Source of the DNA: Arenicellales bacterium
GTDB lineage: Bacteria; Pseudomonadota; Gammaproteobacteria; Arenicellales; JAJDZL01
Direction: 5' to 3'
DNA length: 64,000 bases
Assembly: GCA_951813075.1 (NCBI GenBank)
Contig: OX638343.1
Coordinates: 372,001-436,000 of the forward strand
A program made the translations under genes and the position numbers. Shown in pieces: positions 46,551-54,488 of this stretch (its first letter is position 1; the number at the start of each line of letters is the position of its first letter). The notes below the pieces were generated by a model that did not search any database, had not been told where the DNA came from, and saw nothing but the letters and a program-made list of their open reading frames with translations.

Positions 46551-46620
46551 TTGCGAATGTCTGTTGCGATTATGTATAAATGATCAAACCACTCGAAATT
46601 TGAAACATCGGAGTTCCTCT

Positions 46621-47136
46621 ATGCGATATCTTTCGACTATGGCAAATTATAACACTTGGGCGAATTTGCGGATTTTCGAACTGTGTGCCAGCCTGAACGA
46701 TTATGAGTATCGTTTGGATCGAAAATCCTTCTTTGGTTCCATACATGGCACGTTGAATCATATTCTGCTTGTTGACATTTTGTGGATGACGCGTCTAAAG
46801 CATGAAGAACCACGTTCCATTGAATCGCTTAATCAAATTCTTTATGAAGATTTCGACGAACTTCGTATCGAAAGAGCCAGACAAGATCAAAAACTGACTG
46901 AATTTATCTTGAACATTGACAGTTCAGAACTGTCGAGAACGCTGAAATTTAGTCGAATGGATGGTAGTCATTGTGAGGGTGTGATGGAAGATTTTATCGC
47001 TACTCTCTTTAACCATCAGACACACCACCGAGGCCAGATACATGCGATGCTGACACAGTCGGGGATACCCAATTCAGACATGCCAGATCTGGATGTGATC
47101 GACTACCTTGCGGACAGTTCATTGATCAGCAGGTAA
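46621..47136 (+). CDS. DinB family protein
   Basis: From ATG 46621 the protein has 171 residues and forms the four-helix-bundle fold of DinB/YfiT proteins. MANYNTWANLRIFELCASL begins near residue 6, SFFGSIHGTLNHILLVDILW carries the first metal His, and TLFNHQTHHRGQIHAML supplies the last two. These metal-binding proteins include thiol-dependent transferases and DNA-damage-inducible proteins; the role here is not known. An in-frame upstream start at 46528 would add 31 unlike residues and overlap the thioesterase gene, so it is unlikely. Confidence 0.9.
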   Translation: MRYLSTMANYNTWANLRIFELCASLNDYEYRLDRKSFFGSIHGTLNHILLVDILWMTRLKHEEPRSIESLNQILYEDFDELRIERARQDQKLTEFILNIDSSELSRTLKFSRMDGSHCEGVMEDFIATLFNHQTHHRGQIHAMLTQSGIPNSDMPDLDVIDYLADSSLISR

Positions 47137-47200
47137 GTCCGTCAATGATACGGAAGAAATTAGGCTGTGCGTCTTCCTATATACTATTTCGCTGGGCAGT

Positions 47201-47276
47201 GGGGCGGTAGCTCAGTTGGGAGAGCGTAGCGTTCGCAATGCTAAGGTCGGGAGTTCGATCCTCCTCCGCTCCACCA
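47201..47276 (+). tRNA. tRNA-Ala (anticodon CGC)
   Basis: A full 76-base cloverleaf can be folded. The acceptor GGGGCGG pairs with CCGCTCC, with one G-U. The D arm is GCTC/GAGC, the anticodon stem TAGCG/TGCTA has loop TTCGCAA, and the T arm is GGGAG/CTCCT with loop TTCGATC. The 3' ACCA is encoded. The anticodon CGC is at 47234-47236 and reads GCG alanine codons. Confidence 0.96.
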
Positions 47277-47322
47277 TCTGAAGCCCCAGTTTCTAAATCT
47301 TGGTTCAATTGAAACTTTCGCA

Positions 47323-47745
47323 ATGGAAACAGATCAACATCTTTTCGATAATCTTGCAGAAGGTCTGAAATTCGAGCGTAACATCGAAATAGGTGAAGAT
47401 CGTGTGATCACTTTCATGGGCGATGATCTTCGAGTCTATGAGACTCCATCCATGATCGCAGACATGGAGTATGCCTGCCGGGATCTATTGCATGAACATC
47501 TGCCGCCAGATTGGGATTCTGTAGGAGTCGTGGTTGATATTGAGCATCTGGCTGCTACGCCTATGCGAGAATCAGTGACAGTTCAGATCGAAATTGTCAA
47601 GATCACCAACCGCAAAGTACGATTCAGATGTGAGGTTTACGATGCACTTGAAATCGTGGGTAGAGGCTATCACGAGCGTTTCGTCATCAATGTAACCAAA
47701 CACCGCCAGCGGGTCGCTGACAAGCGAGCGAGAATGCAACAGTAG
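47323..47745 (+). CDS. FlK-like hotdog thioesterase
   Basis: The 140-residue protein resembles the fluoroacetyl-CoA-thioesterase-like (FlK) group of hotdog proteins. DLRVYETPSMIADMEYACRD holds the Thr and Glu of the active site, and VVVDIEHLAATPMRESV the His. It follows with VTVQIEIVKITNRKVRFRCEV and GRGYHERFVI strands. Such proteins hydrolyse small acyl-CoA esters; few act on fluoroacetyl-CoA, so that substrate should not be assumed. It starts 47 bases after the tRNA. Confidence 0.87.
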   Translation: METDQHLFDNLAEGLKFERNIEIGEDRVITFMGDDLRVYETPSMIADMEYACRDLLHEHLPPDWDSVGVVVDIEHLAATPMRESVTVQIEIVKITNRKVRFRCEVYDALEIVGRGYHERFVINVTKHRQRVADKRARMQQ

Positions 47746-47787
47746 CTCAGCTGCATTCTGTATCAGGTCTCGATTTTGACAGATTGA

Positions 47788-48900
47788 TCAGTTGACGATC
47801 GTAACTTTCTGACCGGGAGACAGACGCTCGTTTCCTCGGACGACCGCCACTTCACCATTATTCAGTCCCGAAGTCACTTCGAATCGGCTGGCGGACGCGC
47901 GGCCAATACTGATTGGACGCGGCACAACCGAATCGTCTTCAACAATGTAAACGATATGCTGTCCCTGTTGGGTGATAACTGCGTCTTTGTGAATTGTAAG
48001 CACTTGATCCTGACCGGAAATCGGAACCTGAATGATCACATTCTGATTGACTGCCAACAGGTCGTCAAATTGACTTTGGTCAAATGTAAACTGAACTGCT
48101 CTGGTCCGTGTGCTGACATGCTCTTCGGGAATGAAGGCGCGCAAAGTCACCTCAAATTCAGTGCCATTGTCGAATTCCGCCGATAAGACATCACCGACTT
48201 TAAGAGAATCAATGTATCGATACGGAATGTAAGCCTCGATCTCCAAATCGTGGTCACCAACAATTCTGACAATTTGTTGGCCGACTCGAACATACTGGCC
48301 GAGATCGATATTGCGTTCGACCACAATACCCGAATAAGGTGCATGAATTTTGGTCAGCGAGAGATTGTAGTCGGATATCTGCGATTCTCTTTGAATCTGA
48401 CTGGTCGCCGCCTTTGCTTCTCCGAGTGCATGCTCGGCAATTTTGAGTTTGAGAACCGAATCCTCATATTGAGCTTCGGTGGTCGCAGCAGAATGTCGCA
48501 ATTGGCGGAATCGGTCTTCTTGCTGACGGGCAAGCTCCAATTCCGTGGATTTTCTGCTGGTTGCCCATGCGGACATTTCAATTCGTGCTTCGACAGCGGC
48601 TTTTTGCAGTTCCAGCAAAGACGCGTCCAATGTGGCGATCAGATCGCCTTCATTTACGCGATCTCCGACATCCACTTCAATGGAGTTTACCGGTGCATTG
48701 ATTGCGACATGCACCGGGCCGGATTGCCTTGAAACCAATTCGCCGAATACGGATACAGTCTCAGCAATGGATTCGGACTTAACCTGGTCAACCGCCACCG
48801 GCGTTCCAGCACTTTGGGAATTTGACAATCCAGGTGCCAGAATAAAAGCAAATGAGATAAGGGCTAAACTTGCTCTGTCTAAGTGAGTTTTTTTGAACAT
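47788..48900 (-). CDS. RND/MFP-type periplasmic adaptor protein
   Basis: The 370-residue protein has an N-terminal signal sequence (ALISFAFILAPGLSNSQ) and the membrane-fusion-protein layout. The order is a lipoyl half-motif (APVNSIEVDVGDRVNEGDLIA), an alpha-hairpin with coiled coil at about residues 100-165, the second lipoyl half (IHAPYSGIVVERNIDLG) and beta-barrel and membrane-proximal domains. No lipobox Cys is visible. It is the natural partner for the RND permease at 42131-45355 even though it is on the other strand and 2.4 kb away. An outer-membrane TolC homologue is not in the window. Confidence 0.9.
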   Translation of the reverse strand: MFKKTHLDRASLALISFAFILAPGLSNSQSAGTPVAVDQVKSESIAETVSVFGELVSRQSGPVHVAINAPVNSIEVDVGDRVNEGDLIATLDASLLELQKAAVEARIEMSAWATSRKSTELELARQQEDRFRQLRHSAATTEAQYEDSVLKLKIAEHALGEAKAATSQIQRESQISDYNLSLTKIHAPYSGIVVERNIDLGQYVRVGQQIVRIVGDHDLEIEAYIPYRYIDSLKVGDVLSAEFDNGTEFEVTLRAFIPEEHVSTRTRAVQFTFDQSQFDDLLAVNQNVIIQVPISGQDQVLTIHKDAVITQQGQHIVYIVEDDSVVPRPISIGRASASRFEVTSGLNNGEVAVVRGNERLSPGQKVTIVN

Positions 48901-49045
48901 AACTTTGATCGAAATGGCTTGAGTTTCTGTTTATAGGTAGATTTGATCCAAGGATTATTGAATCGGTTGCTACCTGATAACAATAATACCGTTATTGATA
49001 TCCAAATTTAAAATTTTATAAAATTCACGACGCTGAATTCAGGAA

Positions 49046-49342
49046 TCATGAGTGGTTATAACCCTCTACAATTAACAATTTAGAGGTTGTTGTCTGTTCC
49101 CGAAGTTGCTTGGCAGGTGCGTATTCATCTGAAGCCCACCAGTTTTTTGCCTGTTCAACGCTGTCGAATTCAATGATAACCAGCCTTTCCGGATTCCACT
49201 CGCCCTCAACATTTACCCAGTTGCCACCGCGCACAAGATATCGGCCTCCGAATTTTTCCAGAGTCGGAGGCACCATTCCTGCATACACAGCAAAACCCTC
49301 CGGATCGTGAATACTGACTTGAACAACTACATATCCTGCCAT
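49046..49342 (-). CDS. DUF1330 family protein
   Basis: The 98-residue protein has the dimeric alpha/beta barrel fold of DUF1330: AGYVVVQVSIHDPEGFAVYA at the start, GGRYLVRGG near residue 33-41, RLVIIEFDSVEQAKNWWAS near 53-72 and YAPAKQLREQTT. Function is unknown. ATG 49342 follows GGAGAG with eight-base spacing; an in-frame TTG at 49348 is less likely. The gene stands alone. Confidence 0.92.
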   Translation of the reverse strand: MAGYVVVQVSIHDPEGFAVYAGMVPPTLEKFGGRYLVRGGNWVNVEGEWNPERLVIIEFDSVEQAKNWWASDEYAPAKQLREQTTTSKLLIVEGYNHS

Positions 49343-49561
49343 GATCAATTCTCTCCATGTACATTTAACTTAGCTTAATCTGCATTTTACTGTCGTTGGC
49401 ACAGGATTGTCCCTGCTACCAAAAACGCGCCGGGCGAAAACCAACGAATAGTGTGTATATTATGCGCCGAGTAATAGGCTTTGACGACCGTCAAGTCGAA
49501 CTACCAAAGATATCCATTATCGAACTTGGTTTGGAATAGTCTAACTGCAGGACACAGCTCT

Positions 49562-50230
49562 ATGCTTGACGTAATAACGATTGAACCGACAAACCGTCCG
49601 AAACTTACGGTAATCTGGTTGCACGGACTAGGCGCAGACGGACACGACTTTGAACCGATCGTACCGCACTTGAATATCCCTGAATCCTGTCCCGTACGCT
49701 TCGTGTTTCCACATGCTCCGATCCAGTCGGTCACCATCAACATGGGTATGAAAATGCGGGCGTGGTATGACATTGTGAATCCGGTTATCGGAATGGGATT
49801 GGAAGACAGCGTCGGGATTAGACGATCGAGTGAAGAGCTGGAGGCACTGATCGAAAGGGAAATTTCAAACGGTATGGACGCGAATCAGGTGGTTGTTGCC
49901 GGATTCTCCCAGGGCGGTGCGATCGCGCTTTTCACCACTTTGCGGTATCCCGCAAGATTGTCAGGGGTATTGGCGATATCTACCTATCTCCCGCTGGCAG
50001 ATACCCTCGAAATGGAGAGACATGGTGCCAATTCCGATGTCCCTATTTTGTCGCTGCACGGAGATTTCGATCCGGTAATTTCACCTGCGATTGCAGATCA
50101 ATCCAGACAGAAACTCAGAGAATTGGGCTACTGTGTCGAATCAAGGAATTATCCAGTTCCGCATTCTCTGGCGGCGGAGGAAATCGCCGACATCGGAAAT
50201 TGGCTCACACAACGCTGTCAGTGTTTATAG
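49562..50230 (+). CDS. Carboxylesterase / phospholipase (alpha/beta hydrolase family 2)
   Basis: From ATG 49562 the protein has 222 residues, the normal size of the EstB/acyl-protein-thioesterase-like carboxylesterases. The oxyanion region is WLHGLGADGHDFEPI, and the triad is Ser116 (GFSQGGA), Asp170 (HGDFDPVI) and His201 (YPVPHSL). There is no signal peptide, so it is cytoplasmic. The ORF extends upstream to 49481 in the same frame, but those 27 residues are not family-like. Natural substrate unknown. Confidence 0.93.
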   Translation: MLDVITIEPTNRPKLTVIWLHGLGADGHDFEPIVPHLNIPESCPVRFVFPHAPIQSVTINMGMKMRAWYDIVNPVIGMGLEDSVGIRRSSEELEALIEREISNGMDANQVVVAGFSQGGAIALFTTLRYPARLSGVLAISTYLPLADTLEMERHGANSDVPILSLHGDFDPVISPAIADQSRQKLRELGYCVESRNYPVPHSLAAEEIADIGNWLTQRCQCL

Positions 50231-50282
50231 TGCGACACCTGCAACTGGAATTTGAGCCGGCTGCAGCGAATCGACGACGGAA

Positions 50283-50867
50283 CTAGACGGGGTCGTCTTC
50301 CAGGTAATCTCGCAAGCGTTTTATCTGCAATTTTGGTCCGCTGAGATGCGGATTGATTTCCAAAGCTTTCTCAAAAGCTTCGATCGCGCTTTCTGGGTAG
50401 TTCAGTGAGAGAAAGATCAACCCTAATCCCGCCGCCGCACCGAAATGTCGAGGTTCAAGCAATAGTGTCTGACGTACGTCCTCCACAGATTTTTCGTATT
50501 GACGAAGAAAGTAAAGGACAGTAGCCCGCTTGTTCCAACCTTCGGCGAAGTCAGGCGCTCTTAACACAATTGCGTCAAATATCCTTTCAGCATGACGAAG
50601 TCGACCCGTTCTCATGGCGTTAACACCGGCCGTCATCAATTCGCTGACTTCCGCGTCAGCTGGATATTCGCGCCAAATCGCCCATATCTGATCAGTGATC
50701 GCTTCTCCAGTCGTCTGGTCGGGTGCGGTCTGCAACTGCTTGAATAATTCGTCCAGTCTTGGGTCACTTTGATCTGCGTGTACTGGCAAGAACACACAGC
50801 CAATTGCGAGAATCACCAGCCCCGAAAAGGCAGATTTTAGGCAGTTTGAAATTTGAGGTAACTTCAT
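50283..50867 (-). CDS. TPR-repeat protein with signal peptide
   Basis: From ATG 50867 the protein has 194 residues, a signal sequence (AFSGLVILAIGCVFLPVHAD, cleaved near residue 32) and at least three tetratricopeptide units at about 85-185: MRTGRLRHAERIFDAIVLRA, WNKRATVLYFLRQYEKSVED, and LIFLSLNYPESAIEAFEKAL. A Cys lies in the hydrophobic region, but no proper lipobox precedes it. Such proteins serve as periplasmic scaffolds; the partner is unknown. It converges with the esterase gene. Confidence 0.88.
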   Translation of the reverse strand: MKLPQISNCLKSAFSGLVILAIGCVFLPVHADQSDPRLDELFKQLQTAPDQTTGEAITDQIWAIWREYPADAEVSELMTAGVNAMRTGRLRHAERIFDAIVLRAPDFAEGWNKRATVLYFLRQYEKSVEDVRQTLLLEPRHFGAAAGLGLIFLSLNYPESAIEAFEKALEINPHLSGPKLQIKRLRDYLEDDPV

Positions 50868-51153
50868 TCGCGATTTACTCAATCAGTCAATTTCCCGAAT
50901 ATGAATGCAATTCCAAACCATGCAGCAAGTCATATGGATTTTAGCGGAATTTAAAAATTTATTGTCGAATAATTTGAGGAGCCTCAGAAATCCTATCGAT
51001 TTTGGAATCCAAGCAACCGAGCGTAGTGCTATGGAAGACAACAAGATTTGAGGCTATTTTTCATTGTCCGGAAGCGCTCGCTAGTGTTATTAATCCTGCG
51101 CATTACTGATATCTCCCTATAATGAATTGCTCAAACTACTTGGCTGGAACGTT

Positions 51154-52254
51154 ATGAATGCAGAAACCACCAATGATTCTGTCATCGAATGTCGCGGTCT
51201 TTGGAAGATCTTCGGTTCACGCGCTGAGGACGCCATGCAGGCCGTCATGCAGCGCGGACTTTCAAAAGACGAGATTCGCGATCAGTTCGGTGCCGTAGTT
51301 GGGGTTCAGGATGCCAGCTTCGCGGTGGGTCACGGCGAGATATTCTGCATTATGGGTTTGTCCGGTTCCGGCAAGTCAACTTTGATACGGCACGTCAATC
51401 GACTGATTGAGCCGACATATGGTGAAGTGCTGATTGAAGGGCAGGATATAAACTCATTGAATGAAACTGATTTGAGAGCATTGCGGTCAACCAAGATCGG
51501 TATGGTTTTTCAGAACATGGCCCTGATGCCTCACCGTACTGTCAGAGACAATGTTGCGTTCGCACAGGAAGTTCGTGGAGTGAGTAAAGACGAGCGTTAC
51601 GAAACGGCAGATAAAGCGATTGCGACAGTAGAGCTTGGTGGTTGGGAAGATCGCTATCCGGATGAATTGTCGGGTGGCATGCAGCAACGTGTTGGTCTGG
51701 CGCGAGCAATTGCAGCCGACCCACATATTTTACTGATGGATGAACCGTTTTCCGCGCTTGACCCGTTGATTCGTCGACAGTTGCAGGATCAGTTCATGGA
51801 ATTGGCTGCGGAAATGCGCAAGACAACACTGTTCATTACACATGATCTGGATGAGGCGATTCGAATCGGTGACCGAATCGCAATCATGAAAGATGGAGCA
51901 CTGGTTCAAATCGGCACACCCGAAGAAATTGTCACGGAACCTGTTGACGACTATGTAAAGGATTTTGTAGCTGGAATCTCGAAACTCGAGTTGGTGACAG
52001 CCAGCAGGGTGATGCAATCGGTTCAGGAATATGAATCTGTCGCCGGAGATATTGAAATCAGCGAATGCCCGGTCGCAGCACCGGATGACAATCTTGACGC
52101 ACTGGTTGACATGTCCGTGGATACGAATCACCCGATTGTCGTCTCATCGGACAATCAGATTGTCGGAATCGTAACAAAGCGGGCATTGTTACGGGGTATA
52201 CAGGGCCGGTTGTATGATGCAGAAACTGATTCTGCATCCGTAGCAGGAAACTGA
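51154..52254 (+). CDS. proV: Glycine betaine/proline ABC transporter ATPase
   Basis: ProV drives uptake of glycine betaine or related compatible solutes. From ATG 51154 it has 366 residues with GLWKIFGSRAEDAM near the start, the ProV-type loop GAVVGVQDASF, Walker A GLSGSGKST, the Q loop, signature LSGGMQQRVGLARA, and Walker B ILLMDEPFSALDP. A short C-terminal CBS-like regulatory part follows (NHPIVVSSDNQIVGIVTKRA near 325-345). E. coli ProV is about 400 residues, so the regulatory tail is a little shorter. An upstream in-frame TTG at 51127 adds nine unlike residues. A TATAAT lies at 51118-51123, too close to be certain. proW starts three bases after the stop. Confidence 0.95.
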   Translation: MNAETTNDSVIECRGLWKIFGSRAEDAMQAVMQRGLSKDEIRDQFGAVVGVQDASFAVGHGEIFCIMGLSGSGKSTLIRHVNRLIEPTYGEVLIEGQDINSLNETDLRALRSTKIGMVFQNMALMPHRTVRDNVAFAQEVRGVSKDERYETADKAIATVELGGWEDRYPDELSGGMQQRVGLARAIAADPHILLMDEPFSALDPLIRRQLQDQFMELAAEMRKTTLFITHDLDEAIRIGDRIAIMKDGALVQIGTPEEIVTEPVDDYVKDFVAGISKLELVTASRVMQSVQEYESVAGDIEISECPVAAPDDNLDALVDMSVDTNHPIVVSSDNQIVGIVTKRALLRGIQGRLYDAETDSASVAGN

Positions 52255-52257
52255 ATA

Positions 52258-53220
52258 ATGGCTGAAGAGAAAGGATTTGAAGTTCTCAACCCATTTCTGA
52301 GTATTGATTTGGGTATCGCCGATTGGGCCGACGGTATCAAAGCCTGGGCTACTGCCAATAGAGACATGGTTCAACCGATAAAGTGGTTGGTAAACGATTT
52401 AATTGTCACCATTGAAGGAGTCATGCAGGCAATTCCGCCTGTCGCCATGCTGGGCATCATTTTATTGATTGCGTGGCAAGCCGCCGGTTTTCGCATGGCA
52501 ATATTTATTTCTATGTGCCTGATACTACTCGGGCTCAGCGACCCCAATGCATGGAGTCTTGCCATGACAACTTTGGCGATTGTTGCGACATCGGTGGTTC
52601 TATGTGTGATCTTTGGCTTGCCTCTGGGACTATTGGCTGGAAAGAGCGATCGCTTTGAAATAGCTATTCGGCCGGTTCTTGATACCATGCAGACGATTCC
52701 GGCATTTGTTTATCTTGTACCTGTAGTCATGTTGATCGGAATTGGAAATGTTTCAGGCGTAATCGTTACGATCGTGTTTGCGCTACCGCCAATCATTCGA
52801 TTGACGTCCCTCGGAATAAGGCAGGTCAACGCAAGTGTGGTAGAAGCCGCGCGGGCATTTGGAGCTTCTCCAAGACAGATTCTTCTGAAAGTTGAATTGC
52901 CTCTGGCAACACCCTCGATCATGGCGGGGTTGAACCAGACAATCATGATGGCGCTGTCTGTTGTGGTTATTGCTTCATTGATCGCGGTCAAAGGACTAGG
53001 TAACGAGGTTTTGCGAGCCATGGGGCGACTGGATGCTGGTAAGGCGATTGTCGGAGGATTTGGTATTGTGATCCTCGCTATCGTGCTGGACCGGATCACA
53101 CAAGGTCTTGGACGGACCGGACGTGAACGAGGACATCGTCATTGGTGGCAGGGTGGTCCAGTCGGTTGGATCGTAAGAATCGGTCAAAAATTCAAATCGA
53201 AAGACGTAGCGACTGATTAA
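52258..53220 (+). CDS. proW: Glycine betaine/proline ABC transporter permease
   Basis: The 320-residue permease has a cytoplasmic N-terminal part with [19 protein letters not shown], then six to seven membrane helices from about residue 60. The EAA loop region reads [21 protein letters not shown] near residue 200. This is the pattern of OpuAB/ProW proteins. The C-terminal hydrophilic tail is short. It is the second gene of the proVWX operon. Confidence 0.95.
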   Translation: MAEEKGFEVLNPFLSIDLGIADWADGIKAWATANRDMVQPIKWLVNDLIVTIEGVMQAIPPVAMLGIILLIAWQAAGFRMAIFISMCLILLGLSDPNAWSLAMTTLAIVATSVVLCVIFGLPLGLLAGKSDRFEIAIRPVLDTMQTIPAFVYLVPVVMLIGIGNVSGVIVTIVFALPPIIRLTSLGIRQVNASVVEAARAFGASPRQILLKVELPLATPSIMAGLNQTIMMALSVVVIASLIAVKGLGNEVLRAMGRLDAGKAIVGGFGIVILAIVLDRITQGLGRTGRERGHRHWWQGGPVGWIVRIGQKFKSKDVATD

Positions 53221-53244
53221 AATATCAAATTACTTGTATTGAGT

Positions 53245-53269
53245 TTTGTCGGTACTTCCCGACGACAAA
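53245..53269 (+). promoter_or_regulatory. Possible intercistronic hairpin before proX
   Basis: TTTGTCG (53245-53251) pairs with CGACAAA (53263-53269) around an 11-base loop in the 88-base gap between proW and proX. It is not followed by a T run, so it looks more like an mRNA-processing or stabilising hairpin than a terminator. Confidence 0.35.
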
Positions 53270-53308
53270 CGCTAGATTAGATCAATCGGGAAATAAGGAG
53301 GAATTTAA

Positions 53309-54310
53309 GTGTTTAACTTGAAAAAATTAATTTTGGGTGTGATGGCGGCCTTCATGGTTGCTAGCGGTGCGAATACGATTTCCGCTGACATGAAGCCAGG
53401 AAAGGGTGTCACAGTTCAACCAATTGAAGGGACGAATCTGGAAGAAAAGTTTCAGCACCAGATAATTTATCGGGCACTTGAGCAACTCGGTTACGAAATT
53501 GCCGAGCCGCAGGAAGTCGAATACCAGACGATCCATCTTGCTCTTGGAACCGGTGACGGTGATTTCACCGCTGTTCATTGGGACCCGTTGCATTTGGTGT
53601 TCTTCAATGAATCTGGTGGTGCGGAAAAGATGACCAAGGTTGGCGACTATATTGCAGGAGCACTGCAGGGATATCTGGTCGATAAGGCCTCCTACGAAGC
53701 TGGTGTGACCAATTTAGGCGATCTGAAAGATCCCGAAGTTGCCAAGAGATTTGATGCCGATGGAAACGGGACAGCCGACCTAGCCGGATGTGTTCCAGGC
53801 TGGGGTTGCGAGCGAGTCATCGAGCATCATCTCACTGAGTTCGGACTTCGAGACACTGTCACGCATAACCAAGGTGCGTACAACGCTGTCATTGCCGAAA
53901 CCATTGCTTTGCAACAGGCAGGAAAACCGATCATCTATTACACCTGGACACCTTATTGGGTATCGGGAGTACTGGTGCCGGGCGACAATGTTGAGTGGAT
54001 TGCAGTTCCATACTCATCTTTGCCAGACGGCCGGGTCGCCAATACTGAGTTTATGGGTAAGGACTTGGGCTTTGAAGTCAATAGTCTTCGTGTGGTCGCC
54101 AACAACGAGTTCTTGAGCGCCAATCCAGCAGCCGCAAAGTTGTTTGAGGTTGCGAAACTCGACATTAATGACGTCTCCGCACAAAACAAGAGAATGCGGG
54201 ATGGAGAAGATTCTATCGACGACATCGCTCGGCATGTTGACGAATGGATCAGTACCAACCAGGAGACTTTTGATAGTTGGGTAGCTGCAGCTGCCGCTGC
54301 CGGTGGCTGA
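53309..54310 (+). CDS. proX: Glycine betaine/proline ABC transporter substrate-binding protein
   Basis: ProX is the periplasmic binding protein of the ProU system. The 333-residue precursor has a signal peptide (hydrophobic LILGVMAAFMVASGANTISAD, cleavage after residue 26). The Trp cage that binds the quaternary ammonium group is visible: AVHWDPLH, CVPGWGCE with the disulphide Cys pair, and YYTWTPYWVSG. THNQGAYNAVIAETIALQQ matches E. coli ProX. It starts with GTG 53309, justified by a strong AAGGAGG upstream. Trp and Cys conservation points to betaine or proline betaine. It is probably expressed more strongly than proV and proW. A likely terminator follows at 54326-54362. Confidence 0.96.
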   Translation: MFNLKKLILGVMAAFMVASGANTISADMKPGKGVTVQPIEGTNLEEKFQHQIIYRALEQLGYEIAEPQEVEYQTIHLALGTGDGDFTAVHWDPLHLVFFNESGGAEKMTKVGDYIAGALQGYLVDKASYEAGVTNLGDLKDPEVAKRFDADGNGTADLAGCVPGWGCERVIEHHLTEFGLRDTVTHNQGAYNAVIAETIALQQAGKPIIYYTWTPYWVSGVLVPGDNVEWIAVPYSSLPDGRVANTEFMGKDLGFEVNSLRVVANNEFLSANPAAAKLFEVAKLDINDVSAQNKRMRDGEDSIDDIARHVDEWISTNQETFDSWVAAAAAAGG

Positions 54311-54325
54311 GTAATTTCGCTTTAT

Positions 54326-54362
54326 GGAGAGGGCGAGTATTTGCTCTCTCCGTAGGGTTTTT
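54326..54362 (+). terminator. Probable terminator after proX
   Basis: A 9-bp stem with one G-U pair (54326-54334 with 54343-54351) is followed by GTAGGG and a T run at 54358-54362. The spacing between stem and T run weakens it, so some read-through into the methyltransferase gene is possible. Confidence 0.55.
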
Positions 54363-54488
54363 CGGTATACAGCCGCACCGATAAATTTTCAATTACATCG
54401 GCGGGCAATTCATTCAGGATTCCTGTTCAGCGCAAAAGGCTATGCCAATCCAGCAAATAATATGAAATTCGCATGAGGAACGCGGCGA

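Noticed and set aside
46528-46620. Upstream extension of the DinB gene
   Set aside because: It overlaps the divergent thioesterase start and has unlike sequence; ATG 46621 begins the conserved domain.
51118-51123. TATAAT as the proV -10 element
   Set aside because: No matching -35 at the right distance and it lies only about 30 bases before the ATG; left as unproven.
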